DNA from: Dirofilaria immitis | Lineage: Eukaryota; Nematoda; Chromadorea; Rhabditida; Onchocercidae | Assembly: GCA_024305405.1 (NCBI GenBank) | Contig: JAKNDB010000086.1 | Coordinates: 1,735,001-1,799,000 of the forward strand | Direction of reading: 5' to 3' | Length of the DNA stretch: 64,000 nt | In this document: positions 39,701 to 51,690 of the stretch, one piece after another | Numbering within the stretch: position 1 is the first letter of the stretch | How the letters are laid out: each line of letters opens with the position of its first letter | The notes under the pieces: model-generated | The model's input: only the letters and a program-made list of their open reading frames with translations | Database searches by the model: none | Told to the model about the DNA's origin: nothing | Made by a program: the position numbers and the translations under genes

Positions 39701-42700
39701 ACTAGTAAAATCAAGAGCCTAAAGCGTACGTCTTAAATAATGTAGATTATAAAAAAACAAAAAAAATCGAATAAAATCTGAGGCTATACATTAAAATGTG
39801 AAATTCCATATGCTATTGATCACGTAGTTTCAAGAGAAAAATTCGATGAAATCATTACAATGCAGCTAATATGAAAAATATTTCTCGTCACCTCTAACCG
39901 GGCAGTGCGTGCCATTTCTCTCGTACTAGATCCACTAAGAAACAACGGTCCATTAGTTTGTGGTGCGAGAAAAGAACTTCGAGAAGGGATATAAGACGGT
40001 GTCATAAAGGCTTGTTCACGTCTTTTCCTTTCTTCATTTTTTTCTTTGAAGTGTTGTTCTCTTTCCTCAATAATATTAATAAACCAGAAAAAATGAAAAA
40101 ATAAAACGTGAGAAATAAAAAAGGAAAAATAAAAAAGGATTAATCATGCCCTTAAAAGGACTATGAAGAATAATATCGAACGAGACTAATACTTATCGTT
40201 CATTCGACAAAACATAAAGTTGAGGCTTCGTAAAATTATCTACCAACCTGCCTCGACTTGAATATTTCATCTTCTACTTCACCTAATTTACCAAGTATGA
40301 TTTGAGCTCTTTCAATATGAACGATGCCAGAATCGGTGAGATGCCTGAAAATAAAGAAGCATTAGGGAAAAGTAATTATAGTTTTTAAGATAGAAGTTCG
40401 ACTCAAAACTGAATAAGGAGAAAACATCCCAAAAAAAAGAATTTAAGAAATCGGGACAGTTTTACACTTATTGACTTCCAATACTCTGCAGATGAACGTA
40501 AAAAAACGACAAAAATTTACCCTTTCATTTTACAAATCATATCTTTATACAATTTTACAAGTCTATCAATAGCATTTTCTCGGATTTCTAATGAAGGTAA
40601 ATGAGGTAGAAAATCGTTGCCAACAAAAAAGCACATAAATACCTGGAAAGTAAAAAAATGCATTTTTTCTATAAAGAAGTATTTAAAATTATTCCAGCAC
40701 TCAAATTTTAAAAATCATAAAAATAAAAGGTAGTAATGCTCTATAATCTAGACACACAGCTGGATCAGTAAACGTTGCAAATTACATCTTCAAATTTAAA
40801 TTATTTTGAAATTTAAGATATTCTTCATTGCCCAAAATATTTAAAAGCATTATCTGTTCAGCGCATTTATTGCTTATAAAGTATTCAAATCAAAATCTAA
40901 CCCAATCATCAATTGCTCGTTCTAGATCAAAAGAGATGGAAGAGTTAGGTATGTTTAGTTCACGTTCGAGATATTCACGAAGTACAGGTAAACGAACGAA
41001 TATAAAATTTGTTTCCTTTTGCAGTGGAGATGACTGACATTCCAAATCATCATCACGCGCTAATCTGGAACTCTGCACTTTACTATCCAAATTTTTTTAA
41101 GATGGGTCTAAACAAAAACACAAATATTTGACAAAATAAAAAATAATTAGTTTTTTAGGATAAATACAAAGCAGAAAAAACAACCCTTTGCAGTCATTTA
41201 ATTCATGACCATATTGCCCACAAAGATCACATGGTCTTTGCTGATTCGGCACAAATTCCTCTCTTATAATGTTGAAATTAGGTTCATGAGTAGCCAGTCC
41301 CAACATAATTAAGTCCGCATCAGCACCACACAAGCAATGTACGGTATTAGGATTGTGAGATGGAGACGCTCTTTGTCGTCGTATAAAATCCATGATTTTG
41401 TGTTCACCTTCCCTGGCACATTTGCATCTGATAAAATCACCTTAAACTTAATCATTTTGCCAATAAAAAATAAAAAACGTTAAAATATATGTTTTACTTC
41501 CAAACTTCCAGAAAATCCTAAAAAATTCATATGACTCACTAATTTCAAAAAAAAAATAACAAAAATTCTTGAATAAACGAATATTACCGCAATTTTTTCC
41601 CAACCTGGATCGTTATTCAATCGTTGATGAACATAAATACGAAGAGCAACAGTTAGCCTATAAGAAATAATGTTTGAAATACACCCAAAAATCCTAATGA
41701 AACTACAGGGTAATAAAAAAATTTAAAAGTATTTATAACAAAAATTTAGATAAAATTACCTTGCCATAAAAGGTGTACCCGGTGTTATGCAGTTACTATC
41801 GAAATGCTCCTTTTCCTTTTCAGGAGGCAGTGGATAACCTTCACTTTCTAGTCGTGATCTTATTTCAGCTATTTGTTCAATCTTTTCAACAGCTTCTTTA
41901 GAGGCACGAAAACGTCGACTTCGTTGCTGGTTCATCTGAAACATGCTCTTATTTTGAGAAAAAAAAAGGTATTCCAAGTGAAAAATAAGCGGAAAAGTTT
42001 CTCCTAATTCTATAAAACTTGAAATAATAACCGCAATGGTATCTGAAGGATTTATGTAAGTTGGCATTTTCTACATAATTGTAGCATATTATGTATACCC
42101 TAAAACAATAACCTTCGCTCTTGGAGCCACACCATCAATTGCCATATAAAGAAGTTTGCGAGGACGAACGATTGCAAACAACCGATCTATATATTCGAAA
42201 ATTAATGCCTGAAAGCTAAATGTAATTAGAAAAAATGCAAAGAGTAATTGGACTGAATTAATGTGAAGCTAAAATGAGGCATAAAAAGTGTGAAGAGAAA
42301 GGCAGAAAGATGCTGCATTTCGATTAATTAAGAAATGACTTCGTAATACAAAACACTAACAAACATTTCTTCTTCTGTTTTAGGGAAGGTCGATCTTCTG
42401 GATGAGTGCATGGATGAATAATACCATTCATGTCCAAATATAAGTTATCAAATTCCTAAAATGAATTTTGCAATCAGTGTGTTGACATCATTTCAAGTTC
42501 ATCCGGCTATATTCTGAAATCATATAGATTTGCATCTGAAAACAGTTACAAATTTGTACACCGTATTATGAGATACACATTCCGATGAGGCACCTGGAAA
42601 TTTGGATTCGGATCGACAGTATTAACGGGAACTCGAACTCCATTTAAATCACGTGGTTTTTCCTCTACTGCATCCACAATCACTGACGGATATTTGCGAG

Positions 42701-42730
42701 TCAACCATCGAAAAATGCTGGAACACCCAT
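36759..42730 (-). CDS. xrn-2: 5'-3' exoribonuclease 2 (XRN2/Rat1 family)
   Basis: XRN2 is the nuclear 5'-3' exonuclease that trims rRNA, degrades aberrant RNA and promotes RNA polymerase II termination. Nineteen exons: 42594-42730, 42361-42455, 42113-42208, 41760-41935, 41588-41657, 41185-41440, 40902-41107, 40521-40642, 40248-40344, 39892-40065, 39614-39718, 39314-39493, 39089-39243, 38636-38807, 38195-38318, 37756-37889, 37489-37620, 37093-37313 and 36759-36963. Family motifs are MGVPAFF at the start, [74 protein letters not shown] and [17 protein letters not shown]. The metal-binding acidic residues lie in these blocks. Predicted length after frame repair is about 953 residues, like human XRN2 (950). 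Exons 1, 2 and 6 are each exactly one base short of frame; exon 7 is also unbalanced. The C-terminal tail is arginine-rich and nematode-specific in sequence. Confidence 0.96.
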
Positions 42731-42751
42731 AGTGAATGTTTTTCTGCCCTA
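42731..42751 (-). promoter_or_regulatory. Candidate trans-splice acceptor and short 5' UTR of XRN2
   Basis: Read on the minus strand, AATTTTAG ends at 42749 and is followed by an 18-base leader directly before the XRN2 ATG. A splice acceptor this close to the start with no upstream coding exon is typical of spliced-leader addition in nematodes. It could instead end a 5' UTR intron. Confidence 0.45.
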
Positions 42752-43628
42752 AAATTCTTTGCAAGATTATATAAGACTTTTAAATAACAAAGATAAAATT
42801 TCTACCACCCAAAATTTCTACAAATTATCCTAATGCTAATTCATAAACACTACATGCACATGAGACCTTAACTCCCTATCCTGTTATAAACTCTATCCGC
42901 AATAATTTCATTGGAAGATTGATTCAGCTCAACATCAATCCAATACGTCACCTTGAAGGGATTACTGCGAAAATTACGGTTTCACCGTCTGGATGTATGA
43001 TTGAATTTTCGGAATGCGATAGAGTGAGTCGTAAAGTTAGCACATGATAAAAATCCATTAAACATTTATTATCATGATGGGAAGTATGTATTATTTGATG
43101 GATTATGTGTATGGCAATGAAAAGTTATCGCAAATAAAAACATTTTTTCTTGCCGCATTTCATTTATATACAATTTTACTTTGAAAAGAATGTGAACAAA
43201 TGATCAACTTATTCAGATTAATTGCCAAATAAACATTTGAAATGGAGTAAGGAGACGAGAGAGAATAATAGTATAATTAATTTGCATTCAAAAAATATGA
43301 TAAAAGGCAATTTTAAAAATGAATGATTGAAATTGAAATAGGAAAAACTTCATGTAGTTTATTCACTGAAAGGTAAAATGTTTCCTCTTATTTTTAATTT
43401 TAAGATTGCTGAAAATATTTACGATGTTAAAATGACGTCCAAAAATTGCTAATTTGAAGATTAGAGGAAATTGTATTAGATGCTTCCTTTTATCATTAAT
43501 TTTCATCTTGTCAATCGCAATATCATCAAAGATGACACTATTGATAATTATAGAAAATGAGGATTAAAAGCAAATTTGAAATGGCCAAATATATTTTAAA
43601 ACAATAAAAATATTATCAGAAAATAATT

Positions 43629-43648
43629 GTAATGTAATGTAATGTAAT
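43629..43648 (+). repeat. (GTAAT)4 microsatellite
   Basis: Four perfect GTAAT units are followed by a degenerate GTAT. It is a simple repeat with no evident function. Confidence 0.9.
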
Positions 43649-43879
43649 GTATATAAATTAGATCCAGAAAATGCTGTTATATTTTCCATTGACATATGAC
43701 TCTGAGCTTATTGAAAAATGAACAATATAGCATAATAGTAATGTGTTGTTACAAATTTTGTTACGTCATTAAATGAAACGGAGAGGAACGAAATGTTAAT
43801 TCAGGTTGCGTAAGCTGAGCTATTGTTTAAGGTCAAAAAAATCTTCAACGAGTTGGACCAGCTTAAAATTCGCTTAATC

Positions 43880-44170
43880 CCTCTTACTTATTAACCCCCG
43901 CATCATCTGCCCTTCTGGTGCAAGCATTCGTATGGGTTGGGCACCCTGCGGTGCTTTTTTCAAGGATTTCTTATAAGGACCACCTGCTTATCTCTCTCTT
44001 ACTATACTTCCTCTCTGGTCTCTGGAAATCCTCAGTCTAGAAGCTTTCTACCTTCTGGCATCAATGCGTGAAGTGCATAACGGACACCGATTAGTGAGTG
44101 ACCACTGTATAGGTCAGTTATCGGTGCAAGGGCCTCTTAGATGGCGATAATCCTCTTTACAGCAACAACA
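43880..44170. other. GC-richer noncoding island with hairpins
   Basis: This 290-base stretch stands out from its AT-rich surroundings. It contains GCACC-CTGC-GGTGC at 43941-43954 followed by six T residues. An upstream GGTGC at 43917-43921 can pair with the same GCACC. A second hairpin at 44086-44125 pairs ACCGAT with ATCGGT and TGACC with GGTCA. All frames are broken on both strands. It could be a regulatory element, an exon of a noncoding RNA or chance. Confidence 0.35.
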
Positions 44171-45994
44171 GGACAGAAGAGCAGCAGTGCAGTTTTACTG
44201 ATCTGATAATTGTATTTATCCACTTTTTATGCATTCGTATACTTGTTACTTAAACACTTTTAGCAACAGTCAGACGATCCTAATAAGTGCAGTCAATTAA
44301 TTAAGATAAGCTTCGCTTGTTACTAGAAATTATCAGTAACAGACAATTCGCGTCGTCCAATCTTTGCAGAACTTTTGCATCAGGTAGTTGAAATTCGCTG
44401 ATGATGTCTTTTTTCTTGTATTGTCATTTCAAGAATGATTTATTGTGATCAAATTTGAAAGCAATTAGGTTTACATGTGAATAATTTCATGATTCCTATT
44501 TACTCTCTTCTGAACGCTGTGCTTTATTTCAGTAGTATCATATTTTATCTGGATATAGTTCTTTAGTGAGTTCATTTTGATGTCCTATAAAAGTAAATAT
44601 ATATGCGTCTCTACTATTATGCTATTGTATCATTTAACACAATAAAAGAAATAAATGATTCGAGGAATTTCGCATACTATTTAATATGCAAATAAGATAA
44701 TACACTGAAGGGCAACGATTAAATAGACGACTGTAAATGTTCAATAAGCAGTTATGAGAAGAAGATAGATTGCTGTGACATTTGATAATGAGGGCATCCC
44801 ATAAACCTCTCTTTTCATCGTCTCAAAATTTGGATCTTTTTAACAAATAATTTTATGAGATATTCACTAAGATATTTAGCTAATAAAGTAAAGAATTGTA
44901 TTATTATATTATAGTCAGCATATACGAACGGCGAAGGGCATGACATTATAGAAGAATGAAAAGTTAATAGAAATGCTTCATAGCTATTTGATCCGATCTG
45001 CAGATAATATAAAGCATATCTCTTACTTCAAGCAGACATTTAATTATGCGATCATATTACTAGGGCGGTAAATATATGTCTTAAGCATATGTCTAATTTT
45101 CAGTACCAAATAACTCCTATTCATAAAAATTACTCGCTCTTTTTAACAGTTCATAATTGACTGCAGTGAAAATAATAGTTTACTGTAGAGGAGCAATTTT
45201 TGAGAAATAAACCATAAATAGAGAAAAAGAAAGTGATAATTTTTTCTCTGATATCACTTTTTATATATCATAAACAATGAGTAGCACATAAATAGTTATA
45301 GAATTATATGTCTCATTTGAAATACAAAATCATTCTTTGTTTCTCAAATGTGAAACAGGCTATTTTTCAATGAAGAAGATATAAATTAATACATGACGAA
45401 TAATTGTGAGAAATAAGTTAAATTTCTAGAAAGTGAATAGTTCATTCAGAGAGCCATACGTGATATCCATAATAAATTTATGGATATCCACTGCGCCACT
45501 ATATTATGCATACATCTCATAAAAGAATTTTTATAGAACAGTTGGTTGGGAATACAAAGAGTGATGCATTATTGAAAATGTGTTAATTGATGGGTTGTAG
45601 CGAGTAATTTGCGAAGTACCTCTTCGTGCTTCAGGCTCTTTATTGGGGTCATCTCGGCTTCTCACATTTCTGCAATGTGTTTGCTATTTTCGGATTAATT
45701 CCCAGATTATTCAGAGAATTGCTCGTAATTTCAAACTAATTCAATATCAATGGTCGGTGACAAAGTAACAACTGTTCGAAGTTACAGTATTTTTAATACT
45801 AACTTTTAATATGCTATCAATTTAAGGAATCATAGTCAGCTATTATTATATTCATCTGAAAGGAGCAATAAATGAAATAAAGAAAAGAAGATAATAAATA
45901 CTAAACACATTCATAAATTTAATAACAACCATAGTTATGTTATCTTGAAGTTGAGATCTTCGTTTATTATTTTTCAAATCATAAGCTAAACAAA

Positions 45995-47815
45995 TTATTT
46001 ATTTTTTCGTAAATTTTTCGTTAAACCAGTATTTGCAATCAAACAATTGACACAGAAACAAAGACCATTAATAGATTTAACACATGGCTGTACCGGAACG
46101 GATACTGGTAATGATACAGGTACTGAAAGCCTAAGGATCGGTTGTGTCGTCTCGGGCATAAATTTGAGTGATAAAGGTGACAGTGATGGCCTAAAGAACT
46201 CAAGTGGTGCCAGTGTGCTTGGAGATCCTAGATGAGATGCAGAAGTGGAAGTTGGTTGAAGAACTGTTGTTACATTGCTTTGATTATTGCTTCTAAGCTC
46301 ACTCAGTTTCTGTCGCAGTTCGTTATTTGCGTTTGTTAAATGTTTGATCCTGAAATACACTTTCAGATAATTTAGGAATCCATTTTTCCTATCTATTAAA
46401 AATTCTTCGGTAAAAATAAAATTAAAAATAATTGAAGATGAATTTAAAATTAGAAATCATTGATAAAAAACAATGAGCATCTGGAGCAACATTGCTTTCA
46501 GATACTGTATAGTTCGGAGGATAGAATGCCAAAACTGATTCGATAATTTTATCATCCTGGCCACCATATTTCATTTGTTAACCGAAAAATTTAGACTTGC
46601 CAATTGCTAGCTAAAAGCAGTGTATTGATTTTAGACATTTTCCTGGATCCTGTGTGATGCGAATATGGTAAGCATTGTCGAAGCTCATCAAGTGCATCAT
46701 TTAGATCATGCATTCTTTTTCGTTCTCTTGAATTGATACTCAAACGCAGTACCGCCTGTTCCTGAAAACTTTCTTTCTGAAAATGTGATCTTTAGAATCT
46801 CTGGAAGTGAAATTATTAAGCAATTGTTTAAAATATGGTGATTAAGCGGAATTTATGAGAACTAAAAGAAAATCTATAACTAAAAACAATAAATACCTCT
46901 TCATTCAAATTCTGCAATTTATTCGATTTTCCAGGATTAACTCTTTTTCGCCTTACATATGGTTCGATTTCTTCTATACTTAACAAACTACTCTGAAATA
47001 TGAAATCGTATGAACGAAGCAATTACTGCTAATCTAAATATCTCTATGTCAGCAATATATCACATTAAGATGTGTAGCAAAATTAGATTGAAATTAAACT
47101 TACAATATAATTCCGATCTTTGGATTTTAATTTCACTAAAATTTCATTTTACTTTATCTTCAATGAAGTGAAACTTTAAATTGTTTTTTTCTTTTGAAAT
47201 TCAACAGGCATATTATCCATAAGAAATATATATTAATTGACTTTTATTATGTATACTGCTAATAGTTCAGCAGTTATTTAATAACCGAAACTCATTTTCA
47301 AAAAGTAATGAAGCTCACAAAACAAATATCGAGATATTTCATTTGATTAATCTATTGATTACGCTGCATTAGATTTCTTTTTATTGTAAAGGAGAAGTAA
47401 ATTACAATCATTTCTTATACCGTAAAATCATGATAATCGAAAGAATGAAATTATTTTAAAACATATTTTAAGGATACAGAGAAAAGCAAGCAAATGAATT
47501 ATTTAATTATATTTGATTAAATGTGTATCCTTTTTTCAAAAATTTCTGAAACAAAATCATCAAGTACCAATTCAAATGCCACGGCTATGTTAATTAATTT
47601 CACTGGCCAATAAATACTTGGTAACTTTTTACTATGATTTCGAAATCAAATCTCATCTTTCTTCTCTCCTCATATATATAATATTGTAGTAATAAATATA
47701 CCGTTCAGAATTTTACTAAAATTGTACGAAATTTATATATATGGTAGGTAGACAAATAAAATAATAAATAATAGCAGGAAATTACTGTTCTTGGAGAATC
47801 CTCCGAGTCGCTCAT
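45995..47815 (-). CDS. Olig/BHLHE22-family bHLH transcription factor
   Basis: This is a class II basic helix-loop-helix factor; the family binds E-boxes, usually as a dimer, and specifies neural and glial fates. Four exons: 47786-47815, 46897-46992, 46601-46776 and 45995-46349, giving 218 residues with perfect phase. The bHLH spans about residues 52-105: basic region [20 protein letters not shown], loop [11 protein letters not shown], helix 2 [17 protein letters not shown]. The phrase [10 protein letters not shown] with SKINTLLLA places it in the Olig/BHLHE22/BHLHE23 group, where C. elegans has hlh-16, -17, -31 and -32. The N-terminus has [10 protein letters not shown] just before the domain, and the C-terminal 110 residues are serine/proline-rich. 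Intron 3 starts with GC. The first exon has only ten codons and was chosen because it begins with ATG, ends at a GT donor and joins exon 2 in phase 0. Exact orthology inside the group is unsettled. Confidence 0.88.
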
Positions 47816-48720
47816 GACGTGAATGTCCAATGACTGCCGAAGGAGAAAAGCGGTTCAATACGATAACCCTTCTTACTTTCTTTTTACGGATACATTCAAT
47901 AACCATCTCATATCAGTCAGATGAGGTATGAATCTTTTTCTCAGACAAAGTGCATAAAAATGTTTACGGATAGGGCGGTCTCCATGCTCATTTGCTGCTG
48001 TTAGAAAAATAACTACCGTAAACAGAGGAAAGATAAACAGACATGCATACACTGCTGCATAACTTCTTGCATGACGTGCACCCCGTAGTGCTTACCATTT
48101 GTAACATACACACAATACCGTAGTTTGCTCTCAGCTGTCCCGTTTGGAGTGTAAATTATAATCAAATACTTCTCCAAACAATTGTCAAATAACTTTTGAT
48201 CGGTGTTATCAGGCGATCAGGAAACGTTACGTTATCGCTTCATTTGCAACTGAGAAGAATGAATTATACACGCTTTTCAAGGAGAGACCATCAATTATTG
48301 GAATTATCCTTTTTGTTATATCCCGAACTTCGAATCTGAATCTGACTTATACCTACCATAGTTGCAAAATACTTTCTCCATTATGAACAGAAGTCTAACT
48401 AACATCCAATAAATAGTCGCATCACTGTCATTTTTAATAAGAACATCTTTTTATATAAAATGGTATGTGGGCATTTCAATCCTACTAAATTTGCAAAGGC
48501 TTCACGTCTCAAAATTAACTTCATACCAAGCTGTAAAAGATGACTGGAAGGAATTCTCCCCATGAAAATGTATTCGGCCTTCGATTATTTCAAGCAAGTT
48601 ATAATTTTAATCATTTAATCATCAGTACTAAGAAGCAAACAAAATGTTTAGTGGTATAGAATAATTGATTTCAAATAAGTAATTTCACGAAATAAGCTTT
48701 TTATGCCAAGATCAATGAAG
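47816..48720. other. Region upstream of the bHLH gene
   Basis: These 905 bases lie between the bHLH start and the NAXE stop, both on the minus strand. About 47816-48170 is GC-richer than its surroundings and is the expected promoter and 5' UTR area of the bHLH gene. It carries the hairpin motif GCACCCCGTAGTGCTT at 48078-48093. The rest is AT-rich with no coding signal. Confidence 0.5.
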
Positions 48721-51670
48721 TTATGACAGTTTCACAACACAGTCTGTGCCAGGATATTCAGGAAGCTTCAGATGATATTTTACAGCGAGAGCATCCGGAA
48801 CAAATCGGCCGCCGACATAGTGTGCTCGACCGTGAAAATGTTTTGCACAAAGTTTCGGTGCAGTTAACGATATTAAAATATCAGGATTAAATGCGAGTTG
48901 TCCTTCAAGTGGTCCTTCTCGACATCCCATCCTGAAATACAACATATCGAGTAAGCGGAATAATGATGTCTAAGTGACATCAGAATTGGCTACTTGATTG
49001 GAGAAAGTAAACAAATGCGATGAAGTGACTCAATTTCATCATGAAATAAATTTATAGAAATCAGAAAGAATAAAATGTGGCTGGAATTCGCAGGAAGATC
49101 ATCAAAGAATTAAAAACAATTTTACCAGCAGGGAGCTGGCAAAATTGGCGGCATGTAAAAATATCAGTAGAAAATCTCGTTAATGATATTGACGTGAAGA
49201 ATAAGGTGTGAAAAGAGAGAAATGGAGCATCCTTTGAATACATAACTCTTTCATCAACAAAGCATTGCGGTCTTCCTATATCGCATCACATCTATTCAAT
49301 TTACTAATTATTTTTTTATTACTTAGAGTGAAAAGCGTTTTAAATTTTTTCAACACTGACCGAAAACAAAGAAAACAGAAAAGGAAAATTTTCACTTCTA
49401 TCATTCTGCTTTAAGTGATGGTGCTAATAATTTTTAAAAAAATGTGTTGTATTCTTAGTTAATAACAGATCTGATTTCATGTAGTTAAAAATAAAAATTT
49501 CTTGCATTATGATTTCTTCAGTCTTTAATTTTTTTAAAGTCCTAATTGCTGTAATATCAAACTTCCGTAGTCGTTTTTCAGTATTCACGGAAAGGAATTT
49601 AACCTTGATAGTTCAGTAACCAGCAACTGCTGAAAAAAATCTTAATCAAAAGATGGTATTTTATCAAGATCCTTAAAACATGAAACTTCTAATATTTTAA
49701 TTTTAAACAAACTCCATTATGGAAACGGCTTCTCTAAGTCTGTTCAATTCGCCGTTTTTAAAAAATTTTGCGGTCCAAAATGTATCAAAGCTTTGGAGAG
49801 TAATGTATGCAATTTTTATTGAAATAACAGCAAAAAAGTGGACATTGCAGAAAGATGCACATTTATATTCGTTGTGGAAAAGATATGAATAAATTCATTT
49901 ACCTGAAGGTATATCAATTGCCGCCACTGGTAGAGCACTTTTATTTACTGCTTCGATTATTCGATCAAATGGTTGTCTCAACGGTGGTTTGAAATTAAAT
50001 CCAAATAAAGCGTCCACAACCAACGTGAACTTATTTTTCATATCGGACGGATTTTTGAAAACACTGTCATCGAGATGTGATATATTCATTTTTTTGTTTG
50101 CATCACAAGACGTTCCATCAGCTCTAATTTTGACTGCTTTGGATAGAAAATAAATGGTTCGAAACCCTACGAATGCGTTTTATTCAATTTATTTGTAATG
50201 GATTAAGCCATAGATATGCTAAATTTTTTGATAAAATGCTTATCAGCAGCCTGTATCAATGTTTATGTAACTGTATAGCAAAAAAAAATGATTTGTTGCG
50301 CTGTGTTTTCGGATACTATTAACAATTCAGTGAAAACTTCAGGATGGACACTTTATAATGTAGATATTAGAAAAATGCAGCTATTATAGCTTAATTTATG
50401 CACCAAAGCAGCTGGTTATTCCTGAAACAAAAATTAATGTGTTACGCATGCTTACGAGAAGTTTTAGATGGCGTGCACATACAAAACCATCACCGCCATT
50501 ATTTCCTGGTCCAGAAATGACAAGAATCTTTCCTCTATCGTAACTCCGTGCTATTGCATGAGCGCAACTTAGACCCGCAAGTTCGATTAACTGATCCAAG
50601 CTAAATGCATAAGTGTTGAACAATTCGTAGTCCAGCGCATTCGCATCATACTGACTGAAAATGATATCGAAGAATAAATCATGCGATATTAGAAAAAGTG
50701 TACAAAAACTTTAAAAATTAGAAAACTAAGCCAATTTTTGTAGATAATAACTACATGTAAATTGATTATACAATTTAGCAGCTGACTGTCATTATATTTA
50801 TTATCCAGCCAAAGTCATTAAATGATTTTCAGGATTTTTAGCAATATGGAATCCCTTTTGAATAAAATTAAGCTGAATTTACTTCACAGATAAGTTGAAA
50901 ACTGAAAAGTTGAATGTGAAATATTTCAAGAATATTATTAAGACTTCTTGCCACATTTGTTATTCATGATTGTAAAGACATCTCTTACCGAAATACTGAA
51001 GAAAGTACAATATAATATGAAAATATTAAGTGTGAAAATAAATTCTTAGTTTTAATGATCATTTGACATTAAATGAAAACAGAGAGAGAAAATACAGTTA
51101 TCAGCACATATGATAGGACTTCTTAACATAATAAAATAATGAAATTGAGAACGAATAAATGCTTAGTAATATAAGTTGAATGAGGTAAAATAATGAAGCC
51201 TAACAGATTAGATACTGAAAGACAAGAAGAAAGTATCGTTAAATGAAAGAATTGAGAAGAATATTACATCTAAGATTCTTCAGGTAAACTGCAGTGAAAA
51301 AGAATCTCTCGTTAATATCAGAAAAAAGAAAAATATTAGAATCAGAACTAGGAGGTAGTACTCACGAAAACGATTCAAGAAAATCCCAGATAAAGAGCGA
51401 ATATTGTTTGACAATATAAAAAAGTAAGACAATGTCTAAAAAGCAAAACAATTACAGAAGATCGATGTGAATATAATAACAATTGCAAAAACAAGTTTAC
51501 TGGAACCATGCATTATTAGGAGAATACTTTATTAACTCTTAGATCACGAACAAAATTCAAACAAAGATTTTAAAACATCTATATTGATAGCGATTAATAC
51601 TTGAATAGAATAAATAAATTTTGAGAAATGAAATGAACCTGAGAAAAGAAATGTCATTCGCATTAGTCAT
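48721..51670 (-). CDS. NAXE: NAD(P)H-hydrate epimerase (YjeF N-terminal domain)
   Basis: NAXE interconverts the R and S forms of damaged hydrated NAD(P)H so that the dehydratase can repair them. Four exons: 51639-51670, 50456-50654, 49903-50166 and 48721-48931, about 235 residues after frame repair. Family blocks are [33 protein letters not shown] (the nucleotide-binding glycine loop), [10 protein letters not shown] with the catalytic-region aspartate, [19 protein letters not shown] and [12 protein letters not shown]. Exon 3 runs into a stop right after the seven-base A run at 50089-50095. Exon 4 is one base short near 48914. Both recover exact phase with one added base. The ATG at 51670 gives a form without a clear transit peptide; the frame stays open upstream with an arginine-rich stretch, so a mitochondrial form from an upstream exon is possible. 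Intron 1 is about 1 kb. Confidence 0.93.
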
Positions 51671-51690
51671 CACCTCAGCACTTCTGAAAC
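51671..51690 (-). promoter_or_regulatory. Candidate trans-splice acceptor of NAXE
   Basis: On the minus strand CGTTTCAG ends at 51684, leaving a 13-base leader before the ATG at 51670. This fits spliced-leader addition. The alternative is that the exon extends upstream and encodes more N-terminal sequence. Confidence 0.4.

Larger units (their letters stand above)
42752..45994. other. 3.2 kb intergenic region without a recognisable gene
   Basis: This region lies upstream of XRN2 and downstream of the bHLH gene, both on the minus strand. It holds no open frame with coding character. It contains a pentanucleotide repeat at 43629-43648 and an island at 43880-44170 that is richer in GC than its surroundings and has hairpins. 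Otherwise it is AT-rich sequence. Confidence 0.6.

Noticed and set aside
43941..43960. Bacterial rho-independent terminator, hinting at a Wolbachia insertion
   Set aside because: The stem is only five base pairs, no bacterial coding frame is present on either strand, and both flanks are ordinary worm DNA.
50145..50175. GGTTCGAA resembling a tRNA T-loop
   Set aside because: The flanking bases do not form a T stem, no cloverleaf can be drawn, and the stretch is the start of conserved NAXE exon 3.
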